Shown here: positions 1 through 8,874 of the stretch, piece after piece
Layout: each line of letters opens with the position of its first letter
Numbering within the stretch: the stretch's first letter is position 1
NCBI GenBank assembly: GCA_027622905.1
Contig: JAQBVV010000018.1
Location: 1-36,679, forward strand
Direction of reading: 5' to 3'
DNA from: Acidobacteriota bacterium
GTDB lineage: Bacteria; Acidobacteriota; Vicinamibacteria; Vicinamibacterales; UBA2999
Length of the DNA stretch: 36,679 nucleotides
Program-made: the position numbers and the translations under genes
The notes under the pieces: model-generated
Seen by the model: only the letters and a program-made list of their open reading frames with translations
What the model was told of the DNA's origin: nothing
The model's database searches: none

Positions 1-69
1 ATCCGTCGCCCGCCTGTCGTACCCAGGTCGCGGCGTGAACCCATCAAAACCACTGCGTCGGGGTACTAG
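1..69 (+). other. possible 3' end of an upstream gene
   Basis: Reading frame 1 is open from the window edge to a TAG at 67-69, giving a 22-residue Arg/Pro-rich tail. This could be the C-terminus of a gene that starts outside the window, 9 bases before pyrE. The stretch is too short to name a family, and an open frame of this length is common by chance at this GC content. Confidence 0.25.
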
Positions 70-78
70 GCGGTCCTT

Positions 79-657
79 ATGACCTCCAAGGATTCTGCGG
101 CCGTGCTCGATCGTTTTCGTCGCGTCGGAGCCCTGCTCGAGGGGCACTTCCGGCTCACGTCCGGACTCCATAGCGCCGGTTTCCTGCAGTGCGCGCTGGT
201 GCTCCAGCATCCCCGCGAGGCGGAGGCCTGCGGTGTCGGCATTGCCAGTCAGGTTCGTGACCTCGGCGCGCAGGTGGTGTTGTCGCCCGCGCTGGGTGGC
301 ATCGTCATCGGTCACGAGGTGGCCCGGGCGCTCGGCGTCCGCGCGATGTTCGCCGAGCGTCAGGACGGCCGTCTCACGCTGCGCCGCGGCTTCGCGTTTG
401 CGCCTGGCGAGAAGGTGCTTGTGGTCGAGGATGTCGTGACGACCGGTGGCTCCACGCGGGAGACGGTCGAGGTGGCGCGGGTTGCCGGTGCGGAGGTGGT
501 TGGCGCGGCCGCCATCGTCGACCGGAGCGGCGGTCAGCAGAGCCTGGACGTGCCGTTCTCCTCGCTGGCCGACATCTCGCTTCCCACGCATGAGCCCGAG
601 GTATGCCCGATGTGCCTGAAGGGGCTGCCCGTGGTGAAGCCCGGGTCACGCGCCTGA
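79..657 (+). CDS. pyrE: orotate phosphoribosyltransferase
   Basis: This cytoplasmic enzyme transfers the phosphoribosyl group of PRPP to orotate to make OMP, the fifth step of UMP synthesis. The 192-residue protein has the type I PRTase fold. The PRPP-binding loop is clear at about residues 113-126 (VLVVEDVVTTGGST), and an N-terminal hood carries GHFRLTSGLHSAGF at about 22-35. The C-terminus has a CPMC pair, as seen in the longer bacterial/archaeal PyrE group. It opens a same-strand run and overlaps the start of truA, so the two are probably translated together. The start is ATG with only a weak Shine-Dalgarno sequence before it. Other purine or pyrimidine PRTases are possible from the fold alone, but the motif order fits PyrE best. 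Confidence 0.9.
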   Translation: MTSKDSAAVLDRFRRVGALLEGHFRLTSGLHSAGFLQCALVLQHPREAEACGVGIASQVRDLGAQVVLSPALGGIVIGHEVARALGVRAMFAERQDGRLTLRRGFAFAPGEKVLVVEDVVTTGGSTRETVEVARVAGAEVVGAAAIVDRSGGQQSLDVPFSSLADISLPTHEPEVCPMCLKGLPVVKPGSRA

Positions 658-1433
658 GCGGCACACCACGGCGCACGCTCAAACTCACCATCAGCTATGA
701 CGGTACCCGGTTCGTCGGGTGGCAGCGGCAGGCCGCGGGCGTTTCGATTCAGGGACTCCTGGAGGACGCGCTGGCACACTTCGAAGGGGCACCGGTGTCG
801 GTGCACGGCGCAGGTCGGACCGATGCGGGCGTTCACGCGCTCGCCCAGGTCGCCACCGTGCAGATGACATGTGCGCATCCGCATGAAGCCATCGCCCGGG
901 GGCTGAACGCGCGTCTGCCTGCGGACGTCCGGGTGATCGACATCCAGGACGTTGCGGCCGATTTTCACGCGCGGTTCAGTGCACGCTCCAAGACGTACCG
1001 CTACCAGTTGCGGACCTCCCCGATTGTCAGTCCATTCGAGCGGGCCTACGTCTGGCATGTACCGGTGGCGCTCGACATCGATGCCATGCAGGTCGCGTCG
1101 CAGGCGTTGGTCGGGACCCACGACTTCGCCGCGTTCCAGAGCGCCGGGAGCGACGTGACAGGTACGGTTCGCACGATCACCCGGTCGGTGATCGCCGAGC
1201 GCGCGGTCTCAGGCTGGCAGGACTCGGTGATGCCGCTCCTCGCCTACGAGGTCTGCGGCACCGGCTTTCTGCGGCACATGGTGCGCGCCATTGTCGGCAC
1301 GCTGGTCGAGGTTGGTCGAGGGCAGCGCCAGGCGGCATCGATCGCGGCCTTGCTGGCGGGTGGCAGCCGCTCGCAGGCGGGTGCCACGGCGCCACCGCAG
1401 GGGCTCTTCCTGGTCCGGGTGGTCTATGATTGA
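603..1433 (+). CDS. truA: tRNA pseudouridine(38-40) synthase
   Basis: TruA converts uridines 38-40 in the anticodon stem-loop of tRNAs to pseudouridine. The catalytic aspartate lies in GRTDAGVHA, at residue 74 counted from the ATG at 603. The fold's start, KLTISYDGTRFVGWQRQ, lies at about 27-43, and the RNA-binding/C-terminal TGFLRHMVRAIVGTL block is intact. Length (276 aa or slightly less) matches the family. The reading frame overlaps the end of pyrE by about 50 bases. GTG at 612 is an equally good start, because the purine-rich GAGG at 598-601 sits at a better distance from it. The stop TGA at 1431-1433 lies just before the real start of uppS. Confidence 0.93.
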   Translation: MPDVPEGAARGEARVTRLSGTPRRTLKLTISYDGTRFVGWQRQAAGVSIQGLLEDALAHFEGAPVSVHGAGRTDAGVHALAQVATVQMTCAHPHEAIARGLNARLPADVRVIDIQDVAADFHARFSARSKTYRYQLRTSPIVSPFERAYVWHVPVALDIDAMQVASQALVGTHDFAAFQSAGSDVTGTVRTITRSVIAERAVSGWQDSVMPLLAYEVCGTGFLRHMVRAIVGTLVEVGRGQRQAASIAALLAGGSRSQAGATAPPQGLFLVRVVYD

Positions 1434-1459
1434 GTCCTTGCAAGAGCGGGAGATGGAAC

Positions 1460-2251
1460 GTGTCTCGTGAGCAGCTCCTGGAATGGATTCCGGCCGGGCA
1501 CCCCGATGAGGCGCTCGCGCGGCAGGTAGATTTCGAGAGGCTGCCGGCGCATATCGCCGTCATCATGGACGGCAACGGCCGCTGGGCCGCCAAGCGCCAT
1601 CTGCCCCGGGTGGAGGGTCACCGCGCCGGCATCGACGCCGTGCGCGACACCGTGGAGACCGCGGCTCGTCTTGGCCTCGGCGTGCTGACCTTGTATGCCT
1701 TTTCCGTCGAAAACTGGAAACGCCCGGCGTCGGAAGTCGGCGTCCTGATGCGGCTGCTGAAACGGTATCTGCGCTCCGAACTGAATACGCTGCTGGCCAA
1801 CGACATCCGTTTCCAGGTGATTGGACGCATCGAGGAGCTCTCGCCCGACATCCAGGACGAGCTGGGTGCCGCCAGAGAGCGGACGGCCGACAACAAGGGC
1901 ATGCTCTTCAACATTGCGCTGAACTACGGCGGCAGAGCAGAGATTGTCGATGCCGCGAAGCGGGCGATCGCGTCGGGTATCCGTCCCGAGCAACTGGACG
2001 AGGAGCGGTTCGCCGGATTTCTTTACACGGCCGGCCAACCCGACCCGGACTTGCTCATCAGAACCAGCGGCGAGTTACGCGTCAGCAACTATCTGCTCTG
2101 GCAGATCGCCTACGCCGAGATCTATGTGACCGAGACGCTCTGGCCTGATTTTCGCCGTCAGCACCTGCTCGAGGGCGTGCTTGCCTATCAGAAGCGGGAG
2201 CGGCGCTACGGCGGCATCACTCCCGCGCCGGCGGTCATCGGCGCGCAATGA
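1460..2251 (+). CDS. uppS: isoprenyl transferase (undecaprenyl diphosphate synthase)
   Basis: UppS is a cis-prenyltransferase that extends farnesyl diphosphate with isopentenyl diphosphate to undecaprenyl diphosphate, the lipid carrier for peptidoglycan and O-antigen units. The active-site Asp is in IMDGNGRWA at about residues 35-43. SVENW and the RTSGELRVSNYLLWQ motif, which binds diphosphate, are present. I chose the GTG at 1460 because GGGAG at 1448-1452 sits 7 bases before it; an open TTG at 1430 has no such site. The product is then 263 residues, near the usual 240-260. The 3' end overlaps cdsA by 4 bases. Placement before dxr, which supplies isoprenoid precursors, and cdsA is a common bacterial cluster. 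Confidence 0.94.
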   Translation: MSREQLLEWIPAGHPDEALARQVDFERLPAHIAVIMDGNGRWAAKRHLPRVEGHRAGIDAVRDTVETAARLGLGVLTLYAFSVENWKRPASEVGVLMRLLKRYLRSELNTLLANDIRFQVIGRIEELSPDIQDELGAARERTADNKGMLFNIALNYGGRAEIVDAAKRAIASGIRPEQLDEERFAGFLYTAGQPDPDLLIRTSGELRVSNYLLWQIAYAEIYVTETLWPDFRRQHLLEGVLAYQKRERRYGGITPAPAVIGAQ

Positions 2252-3036
2252 CGCGGCTCTTGAGCGGGGTCGCCCTGGCAGCGGCCGCGCTCGGTGCCAT
2301 CCTGTTCCTGCCGTTTCCCGTCCTGCGGGTGATCGCCTGCCTCGTCGCCGCGCTGGGCGCGCACGAATACCTCGGTATCGTCGATCCCGATCGGCGCCGT
2401 CTGGAGGCTGTGCCGATCCTGATCCTGGTCGTGCTGGTGTGCTGGTCGTTTTCGGATCCCGGCGGCCAGGGACAGCCTGTTGCCCTTGGTGCGTTGTCGC
2501 TGCTCGTCCTTGGCGTTGCGTGGGCCGGGTTCGAGGTGGCGTGGCGCCGGTTCGCCGTCGCGCGCGTTCGCGCCCGCCTGCTGGCGCCGTTGTATCTCGG
2601 CATGCCGCTCGGGATGCTGGCAGCGATCCAGCAGGAGGGCGGCCGCATCGCCACCCTGCTGGTGATTGCGGGCATCGTGGTCAGCGACTCGGCGCAGTAC
2701 TACAGCGGGAGAAGATTCGGTCGCCGTCCCCTCGCGCCGACGATCAGTCCGAAGAAGACGATCGAGGGCGCAGTCGGAGGGCTCGTGGTCGGGACGATCT
2801 TTATGGTGATGGCCGGCGGGTGGGTATTTCAGGGGGCGCAGCCGGGTGCGCTGGCATTGCTCGGCGCGATGATCGTCGTGCTCGGTATCTGCGGCGACCT
2901 CTTCGAGTCGCGGTTGAAGCGAGCGGCGGGCGTCAAGGACAGCTCCGGCCTGATTCCAGGCCATGGCGGGATCCTGGATCGTATCGACGCCCTGCTGTTT
3001 GCTGTGCCCGCCTACTACCTGTATCTGGTGAGCTGA
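2248..3036 (+). CDS. cdsA: phosphatidate cytidylyltransferase
   Basis: CdsA is an integral membrane enzyme that makes CDP-diacylglycerol from phosphatidate and CTP, the branch point for all membrane phospholipids. The 262-residue protein has about seven or eight hydrophobic segments. Near the C-terminus (about residues 221-245) it carries the family signature: SRLKR, then KDSSGLIPGHGG, then DR, which holds the Mg-binding Asp residues. ATGA overlap with uppS and a one-base gap to dxr indicate translational coupling inside one operon. The length is near the family norm and nothing is missing. Confidence 0.93.
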   Translation: MTRLLSGVALAAAALGAILFLPFPVLRVIACLVAALGAHEYLGIVDPDRRRLEAVPILILVVLVCWSFSDPGGQGQPVALGALSLLVLGVAWAGFEVAWRRFAVARVRARLLAPLYLGMPLGMLAAIQQEGGRIATLLVIAGIVVSDSAQYYSGRRFGRRPLAPTISPKKTIEGAVGGLVVGTIFMVMAGGWVFQGAQPGALALLGAMIVVLGICGDLFESRLKRAAGVKDSSGLIPGHGGILDRIDALLFAVPAYYLYLVS

Positions 3037-3037
3037 T

Positions 3038-4207
3038 ATGAAGCATCTCGCGATTCTTGGCTCGACCGGGTCGATCGGCTGCAGTGCCCTCGCGGTGGTC
3101 GACGCGCATCCTGCGCGCTTGAAGGTGGTGTCCATGGCGGCGGGCGAGAACGCCGCGCTGCTGGCCGAGCAGGTGGCGCGGTACTCGCCCGACGTGGTCG
3201 CCATGGCCTCCAGCGACGGTATCGACCGGCTACGAGCGGCGTGCGGGGCTGACGCGCCGGCCGTGGCCGGCGTCGGGACCGATGGTCTGGTGGCCGTCGC
3301 CACGCATCCGTCAGTCGACATCGTCATCTGTGCGTCGGCCGGAACCGCCGGCCTCGAAGCCGTACTGGCGGCGATCGAGGCCGGCAAGACGATCGCGCTT
3401 GCCAACAAGGAGGTGCTCGTCATGGCCGGCGAACTGGTGACAGAGGCCGCGCGCCGGCGTGGCGTCGCGATCCTGCCGGTTGATAGCGAGCACAATGCCA
3501 TCCACCAGTGCTTGCACCAGCGGCCGCTTTCGGAGGTGCGCCGTCTCGTGCTGACGGCGTCGGGCGGCCCGTTTCGCGACCACGCGCCTGGTTCGCTCGA
3601 TGACGTGGATCCGGAGGCGGCGCTGCAGCATCCGACCTGGCAGATGGGCCGGAAGATCACGATCGACTCGGCGACGATGATGAACAAGGGTCTGGAGGTC
3701 ATCGAGGCGCGCTGGTTGTTTGGCGTCCTGGCCGACCAGATTGACGTGGTCGTGCATCCGCAGTCGATCGTCCACTCGCTGGTGGAGTTGATCGACGGCT
3801 CGGTGATCGCGCAGCTTGGCGTCACCGATATGCGCCTGCCGATTCAGTACGCCTGCTCGTATCCAGACCGGTGGGACGGCTCGCTGCCGTCCCTGGATCT
3901 GACGGCGGCGGGGCACCTTGAGTTCTTCGCGCCTGCCTTCGATCGCTTCCCCTGCCTCGGCCAGGCGTATCGCGCCCTCCGCGACGGTCAGACCTTCCCG
4001 GTGGTGCTCAATGCGGCTAACGAGGTGGCTGTCGGCGCCTTCCTGGACCGTAAACTCGGCTTTATGATGATTTCGCGCGTCATACAGGAAACCATGGACG
4101 CGCATACCGCGGAGCCGGCCTCGACATTGGAAGCGGTCCGGAACGCCGACCGGTGGGCGCGCGGACGCGCATCGCGCGTGGCCCACGAGTTAGAATTGAC
4201 GATCTGA
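3038..4207 (+). CDS. dxr: 1-deoxy-D-xylulose 5-phosphate reductoisomerase
   Basis: Dxr (IspC) catalyses the NADPH-dependent rearrangement and reduction of DXP to 2-C-methyl-D-erythritol 4-phosphate, the committed step of the MEP isoprenoid pathway. The NADPH loop GSTGSIG is at residues 8-14. The metal- and substrate-binding block PVDSEHNAIHQ lies near residue 150. The flexible-loop region with HPTWQMGRKITIDSATMMNK and the HPQSIVHS segment follow in the usual order. At 389 residues it is full length. It starts one base after the cdsA stop and is followed by rseP, a very common neighbour. The products of dxr feed the uppS reaction just upstream. Confidence 0.95.
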   Translation: MKHLAILGSTGSIGCSALAVVDAHPARLKVVSMAAGENAALLAEQVARYSPDVVAMASSDGIDRLRAACGADAPAVAGVGTDGLVAVATHPSVDIVICASAGTAGLEAVLAAIEAGKTIALANKEVLVMAGELVTEAARRRGVAILPVDSEHNAIHQCLHQRPLSEVRRLVLTASGGPFRDHAPGSLDDVDPEAALQHPTWQMGRKITIDSATMMNKGLEVIEARWLFGVLADQIDVVVHPQSIVHSLVELIDGSVIAQLGVTDMRLPIQYACSYPDRWDGSLPSLDLTAAGHLEFFAPAFDRFPCLGQAYRALRDGQTFPVVLNAANEVAVGAFLDRKLGFMMISRVIQETMDAHTAEPASTLEAVRNADRWARGRASRVAHELELTI

Positions 4208-4240
4208 GTCTTGGGGCCTGGTGAAGGGGTAATCGCGCAC

Positions 4241-5560
4241 GTGACTACGCTGCTTTCATTTCTGTTCGTGCTGGGCGTGCTCGTCTTTGTGCACGAGCTC
4301 GGCCATTTCCTCGCCGCGCGTCGGCTCGGCGTGCGTGTCCTGACGTTCTCGCTCGGGTTCGGCCCGAAGATCCTGAAGTTCCGCCGCGGTGACACGGAGT
4401 ACTGCGTCAGCGCCATCCCGCTTGGCGGCTACGTGAAGATGGCGGGAGAGTCGCCGGACGACCCGCGGACCGGCAGCTCCGACGAGTTCATGTCCAAGAC
4501 CAAGTGGGAGCGATTCCAGGTCCTGATCATGGGACCGGTCATGAATATCGTGCTCGCTGTTGTGGTGATGGCGGTCGTGCTCGCGCAGGGCGCCGAAGTA
4601 CCCGTGTACCAGGACCAACCGCCGATGGTCGGGGCTGTTGAGTCCGGTTCGCCCGCGGAGCAGGCCGGGATTCAGCGAGGCGACCTGATCCTCGACGTGG
4701 CGGGCAACGCGGTCGATACCTGGGAGGATCTGTACATCGCCGTGGGGACCCGCCCTGATCGTGATGTGGCGCTGACGCTGCGGCGCGCGGGGCAGACGCA
4801 GTCGGTGACCGTGCGGCCCGTGCCAGAGACGCGCTACGAGATTGGCAGCATCGGCGTGATGCCGGACATCAATCCCATCGTGGCGTCGGTCATTGCCGGC
4901 GAGCCGGCGGAGCGCGCGGGGTTGATGGCCGGTGACGTGGTGCTGGCGGTGAATGGCGAGCGCATGGTCACGCGCACGCAGCTTGTCGAGACGATCTCGG
5001 CAAATGGCGATCGGGAGATCGCGCTCACGATTCAGCGAGAGGGTCGGGAGCAGATTCTCAGGGCAACACCGGAACAGCGCGGTGACCGTGGCATGCTCGG
5101 GATCTATGTCACCGAACCCACGCGGTCGTTCACGCCCGGCCCGTTCGAAGCGCTGGTGCTGAGTGTCGAGCGCAACATCGAGTTCAGCGGGTTGATCTTC
5201 CAGACGCTGGGCGGCTTGTTCATCGGAGAAGTATCGCCGCGCCAGTTGATGGGGCCGGTCGCGATCGCCCAGTTATCGGGTGAGTCAGCCGAGGCAGGCT
5301 GGATCGCGCTCTTTTCGCTGATGGCATCGATCAGCCTCAACCTCGGGCTGCTGAATCTGCTGCCGATTCCGGTGCTCGATGGCGGACACATCCTGATCAT
5401 CGCGCTTGAAGGGGTCGCCCGCCGCGACTTCAGCATGGCCGTCAAGGAAAAGATGCTGCTGGTCGGGTTCGTCCTGCTCATGACGCTGATGGTCACGGTG
5501 ATCTACAACGACTTGACGCGCGTCAGCTGGATCGAGAACCTGATGCCGTGGCGGAACTAG
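4241..5560 (+). CDS. rseP: RIP metalloprotease, site-2 protease RseP
   Basis: RseP is an inner-membrane zinc protease that cuts membrane-embedded anti-sigma factors and leftover signal peptides. From the GTG at 4241, the first membrane helix carries the zinc-binding HELGH at residues 18-22. The distal metal ligand motif is in PVLDGGHIL near the C-terminus, where the last helices also lie. Two PDZ domains occupy about residues 110-280, each with a GSPAEQAG- or GEPAERAG-like carboxylate-binding loop. A TTG at 4211 opens the same frame, but AAGGGG at 4223-4228 better serves the GTG at 4241. Two PDZ domains and about 439 residues match the proteobacterial RseP layout. The target anti-sigma factor is not visible here. 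Confidence 0.93.
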   Translation: MTTLLSFLFVLGVLVFVHELGHFLAARRLGVRVLTFSLGFGPKILKFRRGDTEYCVSAIPLGGYVKMAGESPDDPRTGSSDEFMSKTKWERFQVLIMGPVMNIVLAVVVMAVVLAQGAEVPVYQDQPPMVGAVESGSPAEQAGIQRGDLILDVAGNAVDTWEDLYIAVGTRPDRDVALTLRRAGQTQSVTVRPVPETRYEIGSIGVMPDINPIVASVIAGEPAERAGLMAGDVVLAVNGERMVTRTQLVETISANGDREIALTIQREGREQILRATPEQRGDRGMLGIYVTEPTRSFTPGPFEALVLSVERNIEFSGLIFQTLGGLFIGEVSPRQLMGPVAIAQLSGESAEAGWIALFSLMASISLNLGLLNLLPIPVLDGGHILIIALEGVARRDFSMAVKEKMLLVGFVLLMTLMVTVIYNDLTRVSWIENLMPWRN

Positions 5561-5583
5561 TGGCCCGTGGTGGAGGACGATTG

Positions 5584-6477
5584 ATGCTTCGTATCCGTCA
5601 GGCCATGCTGGCGCTCGTGCTTGCGATCGGACTCGCGGCCTCGGCTGCGGCGCAGTACGCGGCTGTGACGCCGGCCGACATCCAGCGGCTTCAGGACAAC
5701 GCGTTTCAGGCGCTCGCGGACGTGCTGGAGCTTCGCGGTCGGGATGCCGTACGCGCAGACGATCTGCAGTCGGAGCTCGATCGGTTGCGCGAGGATGTCA
5801 TTTACCTGAAGGTCAAGCTCCGCCGCGAGGAGACCGTGGCTCGCGCGGAGTACGCGGACGTGCGAGACCGGATCGAGGATCTGCGGACGCGCGCCCGGAG
5901 CCAGATCGTGGCCGCAGCCCAGCCGGCTGCGGTGCCGGCTGTTGCCGTCGACGGTGCCGGCGTCGTTGCCCTGGAGATTCAGGCGGGGACGGAGATCGAT
6001 GTCAGGCTTGTCGGCGGCCTGAACTCCGGCGACGCGCGCGTGGAGGATCGCTTCGAGGCCACGACGTTGATCGACGTGAATGTGGGTGGACGTACGGCCA
6101 TGCCGGCCGGGTCGGTGATGCGCGGCGTGGTCACGGATGTCGAGCCAGCCACGCGCACCAATCGCACGGCCAGAATGACGGTCAGCTTCGATCAGGTGAC
6201 GGTGGCCAGCCAGGTGTATGCCGCGCGCGGGACGGTGATCCAGGCGATCGAGGGTGACGGTCTCCGGGGGGAAGCCGGCCGTATCGGGACCGGTGCCGCC
6301 GTCGGCGCGATCATCGGGGGCATCCTCGGCGGTGGCTTGAAGGGGACGCTGGCGGGTGTGCTGATCGGCGCCGGCGGCACGATCGCGGCCACCGAAGGGA
6401 GACAGGTCGAGCTCCCACGGGGTTCCGTTCTGCGCGTGCGACTCGATTCGCCACTGCTGATCAACACTCCTCGCTGA
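5584..6477 (+). CDS. exported protein with coiled coil and glycine zipper
   Basis: I do not recognise a characterised family with certainty. The start is ATG at 5584, with GGAGG at about 5572-5576. Residues 1-24 form a signal peptide ending in AAAQ. A charged, probably coiled-coil stretch lies at about 40-105, followed by an Ala/Pro/Val linker. A beta-rich domain at about 125-220 contains ALEIQAGTEIDVRL and the pattern of small domains that resemble the VirB10/TrbI C-terminal fold. A glycine zipper (AVGAIIGGILGGGLKG) at about 235-255 could insert in a membrane. It starts 23 bases after rseP, so it may be co-transcribed. The VirB10-like link rests on pattern only; no other type IV secretion genes are here. 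Confidence 0.8.
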   Translation: MLRIRQAMLALVLAIGLAASAAAQYAAVTPADIQRLQDNAFQALADVLELRGRDAVRADDLQSELDRLREDVIYLKVKLRREETVARAEYADVRDRIEDLRTRARSQIVAAAQPAAVPAVAVDGAGVVALEIQAGTEIDVRLVGGLNSGDARVEDRFEATTLIDVNVGGRTAMPAGSVMRGVVTDVEPATRTNRTARMTVSFDQVTVASQVYAARGTVIQAIEGDGLRGEAGRIGTGAAVGAIIGGILGGGLKGTLAGVLIGAGGTIAATEGRQVELPRGSVLRVRLDSPLLINTPR

Positions 6478-6669
6478 CGAGGCTCGAGGATCGGCTCGCT
6501 TTGCGGTGATGCGATGGGGCTCCCTTGCGCCTACCGTCAGGTGGCCCCGCGGGAGGACTCCGGTTCCTCCATCTCGGACGTTTGCCAGGGGGCCAGCCCC
6601 GTTTACACCCGAAAATCGATACATCACGGAACTGGGCGCGTTGGCTGCGAATTTGCAGATGCAGGATAC
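6478..6669 (+). other. intergenic, nothing recognised
   Basis: This gap holds open frames with no codon structure that convinces me and no clear terminator. The frame of the next gene stays open back to 6514, but the residues coded there are Arg/Ser-rich and lack the hydrophobic export signal, which begins only at 6670. Confidence 0.5.
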
Positions 6670-7428
6670 ATGTCCCGTTTCCCAGCCTCCGGCGGCCTCC
6701 TCGCGCTGCTGCTGATCGCCAGCCTGTCTGGAGTCGGTGTCGCCGGAGCGCAGCCTCAGGGTGATCCTGATTTTCTCTTCGAACGCCCGCAGGGGTCAGT
6801 CAGTGTTCGGGGGGGTTGGCTGTTCGAGCGGGAAGGCAGCGACCTGTTCACCTTCGTTCAGGAGCAGCTCACCGTCGAACCGAACGATTTCGATGCCCCG
6901 ACACTCGCGCTGGACGTCGGTATCGCCGTCGCGTCGCGGACCGAGGCGGTCTTCGGTGTGGAGTTCGGCGGCGGGACCGTGCGCTCCGAGTACCGGGATC
7001 TGGTCGACAATGATCGGCTACCGATCACGCAGGCGACCCGCCTTCGCCAGGCAAACCTGAGCGCCAGCCTGAAGCTCGCGCTGACGCCGCGCGGCCGTGA
7101 CATCGGCACTATCGCCTGGGTTCCCAGTGCCGCCACCCCATACGTCGGAGCCGGGGCAGGAGCCCTGTGGTACGAATTCCAGCAGACCGGCGATTTCGTC
7201 GATTTCCTCGACCTGTCGGTGTTCAGCGACACATTTCGGTCGACCGGCTGGGCCCCGAGCGCGCACGTCTTCGCGGGAGTCGACGTAAAGCTCTCGCGGC
7301 GGTTGTTTCTCACCGGAGAAGGCCGATACTTGTGGGCACGGGCTGAACTGGGCCCCGACTTCGCCAGCTTCAAGCCGATCGATCTGACTGGGTTCAAGCT
7401 GACAGCCGGAATCAGTTACCTTTTTTGA
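6670..7428 (+). CDS. outer-membrane beta-barrel protein
   Basis: The likely start is ATG at 6670, a few bases after GCAGGA, giving 252 residues. Residues 1-28 are a signal peptide ending at AGAQ. The rest alternates polar and hydrophobic residues in short strands with Gly/Asp/Asn turns, and aromatic residues flank the strands (SVRGGWLFERE, TPYVGAGAGALWYEF, RLFLTGEGRYLWA). The protein ends LTAGISYLF, a C-terminal Phe typical of barrels folded by BAM. The size suggests eight strands, as in OmpA/OmpW-like small barrels. Function and ligand are unknown. It may be co-transcribed with the exported protein that follows 18 bases later. Confidence 0.8.
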   Translation: MSRFPASGGLLALLLIASLSGVGVAGAQPQGDPDFLFERPQGSVSVRGGWLFEREGSDLFTFVQEQLTVEPNDFDAPTLALDVGIAVASRTEAVFGVEFGGGTVRSEYRDLVDNDRLPITQATRLRQANLSASLKLALTPRGRDIGTIAWVPSAATPYVGAGAGALWYEFQQTGDFVDFLDLSVFSDTFRSTGWAPSAHVFAGVDVKLSRRLFLTGEGRYLWARAELGPDFASFKPIDLTGFKLTAGISYLF

Positions 7429-7446
7429 CGGGTGCAGGAGAAAACC

Positions 7447-8805
7447 ATGATGCCGACCTCCTTGTTGACGATCGCGATCGTGCTTCTGGCGGCAGCCGCG
7501 CCGGCGCGTGCACAAGACACGGCGCTCGGCGACGCGCGGTGGGCGCCTTGGCTGGGATGCTGGCATCTTGTCCAGGACGATCGTGGGTCGCGTGATCGAG
7601 CCGCCACGAACTCGGAAGACGTGGTCGTCTGCGTGCTTCCGGCGCCCGGGAATCGTGGCGTCGGCATGGCGACGTACGTTGGAGGCCAATCTGTCCTGCA
7701 GCAGACGATCGTGGCCGATGGAGCCAGCCGGCCGGTGAGCGAACCGGAATGCAGCGGCAGTCAGATGAACGAATGGTCGCTCACGGGGCGCCAGCTCTTC
7801 ACACGGGCCGACATCACGTGCACCGGCCAGCCCGCACGGGCGGTGTCAGCGGTCACGCTCATGGCCGCTGGGCCGACGTGGGTCGATATCCAGGCCGTTG
7901 GCACCGATCAGGACGCCCAGGTGCGCGTCCGCCGCTACCAACGAACCGAACGCCTCCCGCAGGGAGTGATCTTGCCGGCGGGCCTCCAGAGACGCGCGGC
8001 GGCCGCCTTGGCGCGACCGGCAGGTCCAACGGTGATGACACTCGAAGAAGTCGTCGATGCGTCCGGGAAAGTCTCGGCGCCCGCGGTAGAAGCCGCACTC
8101 TATGAAACCGGTTCGCGCTTCGATCTGAACAGCCGCACGCTCAAGGCCCTCGACGCGTCCGGCGTGCCAGGCGGCGTGGTTGACGTGATGGTCGCGATGT
8201 CGTTCCCTGGTCACGTGGCGATCGATCGTCCATTCCGTGGACGGGCGCAGACGAGGCGAGCAACGGCGGCCTCGGTTCGACGCTCGACGAGACCGCCCTC
8301 GTACTCTTACGACCCGCCTTCTGCGTACGACCCGTACTACGCCTACGATCCGTTCTACGCCTATCGCCCGTACTCGCCGTACTACTTCTACTACTCGCCC
8401 TACTACTCGCCGTTCGGCTACTCGAACTGGTGGAACGATCCCTATCGGCCCTACTACTCGCCCGGTCGGCGTCCCGTCGTCGTTCGGCCTGGAGGGGCTG
8501 CTCGACCAGGTGGCGGCGACGGGGACAGGGGCCGGGCGGTGCGCGGCCGTGGCTATACCCGTGGTGGATCCGGGAGTGCTCCGGATGGTCAGCCGACCCG
8601 TCGCGACGCTGTCACCGACGACGAGGCGAGCTCGACCAGCGACGCGACGTCCGACACGTCGTCACGCCGCGCGGTCCCGCGACGGGGCTACACGAACGGT
8701 CGGTCGAGTGGCGGAGAATCGCGCGGCGGCGCGGGAGCCAGGCCGAGCGGATCGGGTTCCGGTTCGGGCGGCTCCCGTTCGGGACGGACCGCGCAGCCGC
8801 GCTGA
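7447..8805 (+). CDS. secreted protein with Tyr/Pro-rich and Gly/Ser/Arg-rich tail
   Basis: I recognise no family of known function. GGAG at 7437-7440 supports the ATG at 7447; the product is 452 residues. A signal peptide ending in ARAQ is at about 1-23. Residues 30-265 form an ordinary folded region beginning WAPWLGCWHLVQDD. Then comes a striking Tyr/Pro/Ser-rich tract at about nt 8298-8462, made of imperfect YDP-YYAYDP-type units, followed by a Gly/Arg/Ser-rich tail to the end. Such tails are usually disordered and can bind surfaces or wall polymers; that is inference. Export is well supported by the sequence. The gene follows the barrel protein closely, so the two may act together in the envelope. 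Confidence 0.78.
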   Translation: MMPTSLLTIAIVLLAAAAPARAQDTALGDARWAPWLGCWHLVQDDRGSRDRAATNSEDVVVCVLPAPGNRGVGMATYVGGQSVLQQTIVADGASRPVSEPECSGSQMNEWSLTGRQLFTRADITCTGQPARAVSAVTLMAAGPTWVDIQAVGTDQDAQVRVRRYQRTERLPQGVILPAGLQRRAAAALARPAGPTVMTLEEVVDASGKVSAPAVEAALYETGSRFDLNSRTLKALDASGVPGGVVDVMVAMSFPGHVAIDRPFRGRAQTRRATAASVRRSTRPPSYSYDPPSAYDPYYAYDPFYAYRPYSPYYFYYSPYYSPFGYSNWWNDPYRPYYSPGRRPVVVRPGGAARPGGGDGDRGRAVRGRGYTRGGSGSAPDGQPTRRDAVTDDEASSTSDATSDTSSRRAVPRRGYTNGRSSGGESRGGAGARPSGSGSGSGGSRSGRTAQPR

Positions 8806-8874
8806 AGCGCCGGCCTCTGAACGTCGGCGAGCACTGCTGTTCGAGGTCGATCCCCCTCAGGGGTCATTGACCGG

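Noticed and set aside
2206-3825. 539-codon - strand frame opposite cdsA/dxr
   Set aside because: It is antisense to two clear enzymes and its composition (Ser, Arg, Thr, Pro) is that of a shadow frame at high GC.
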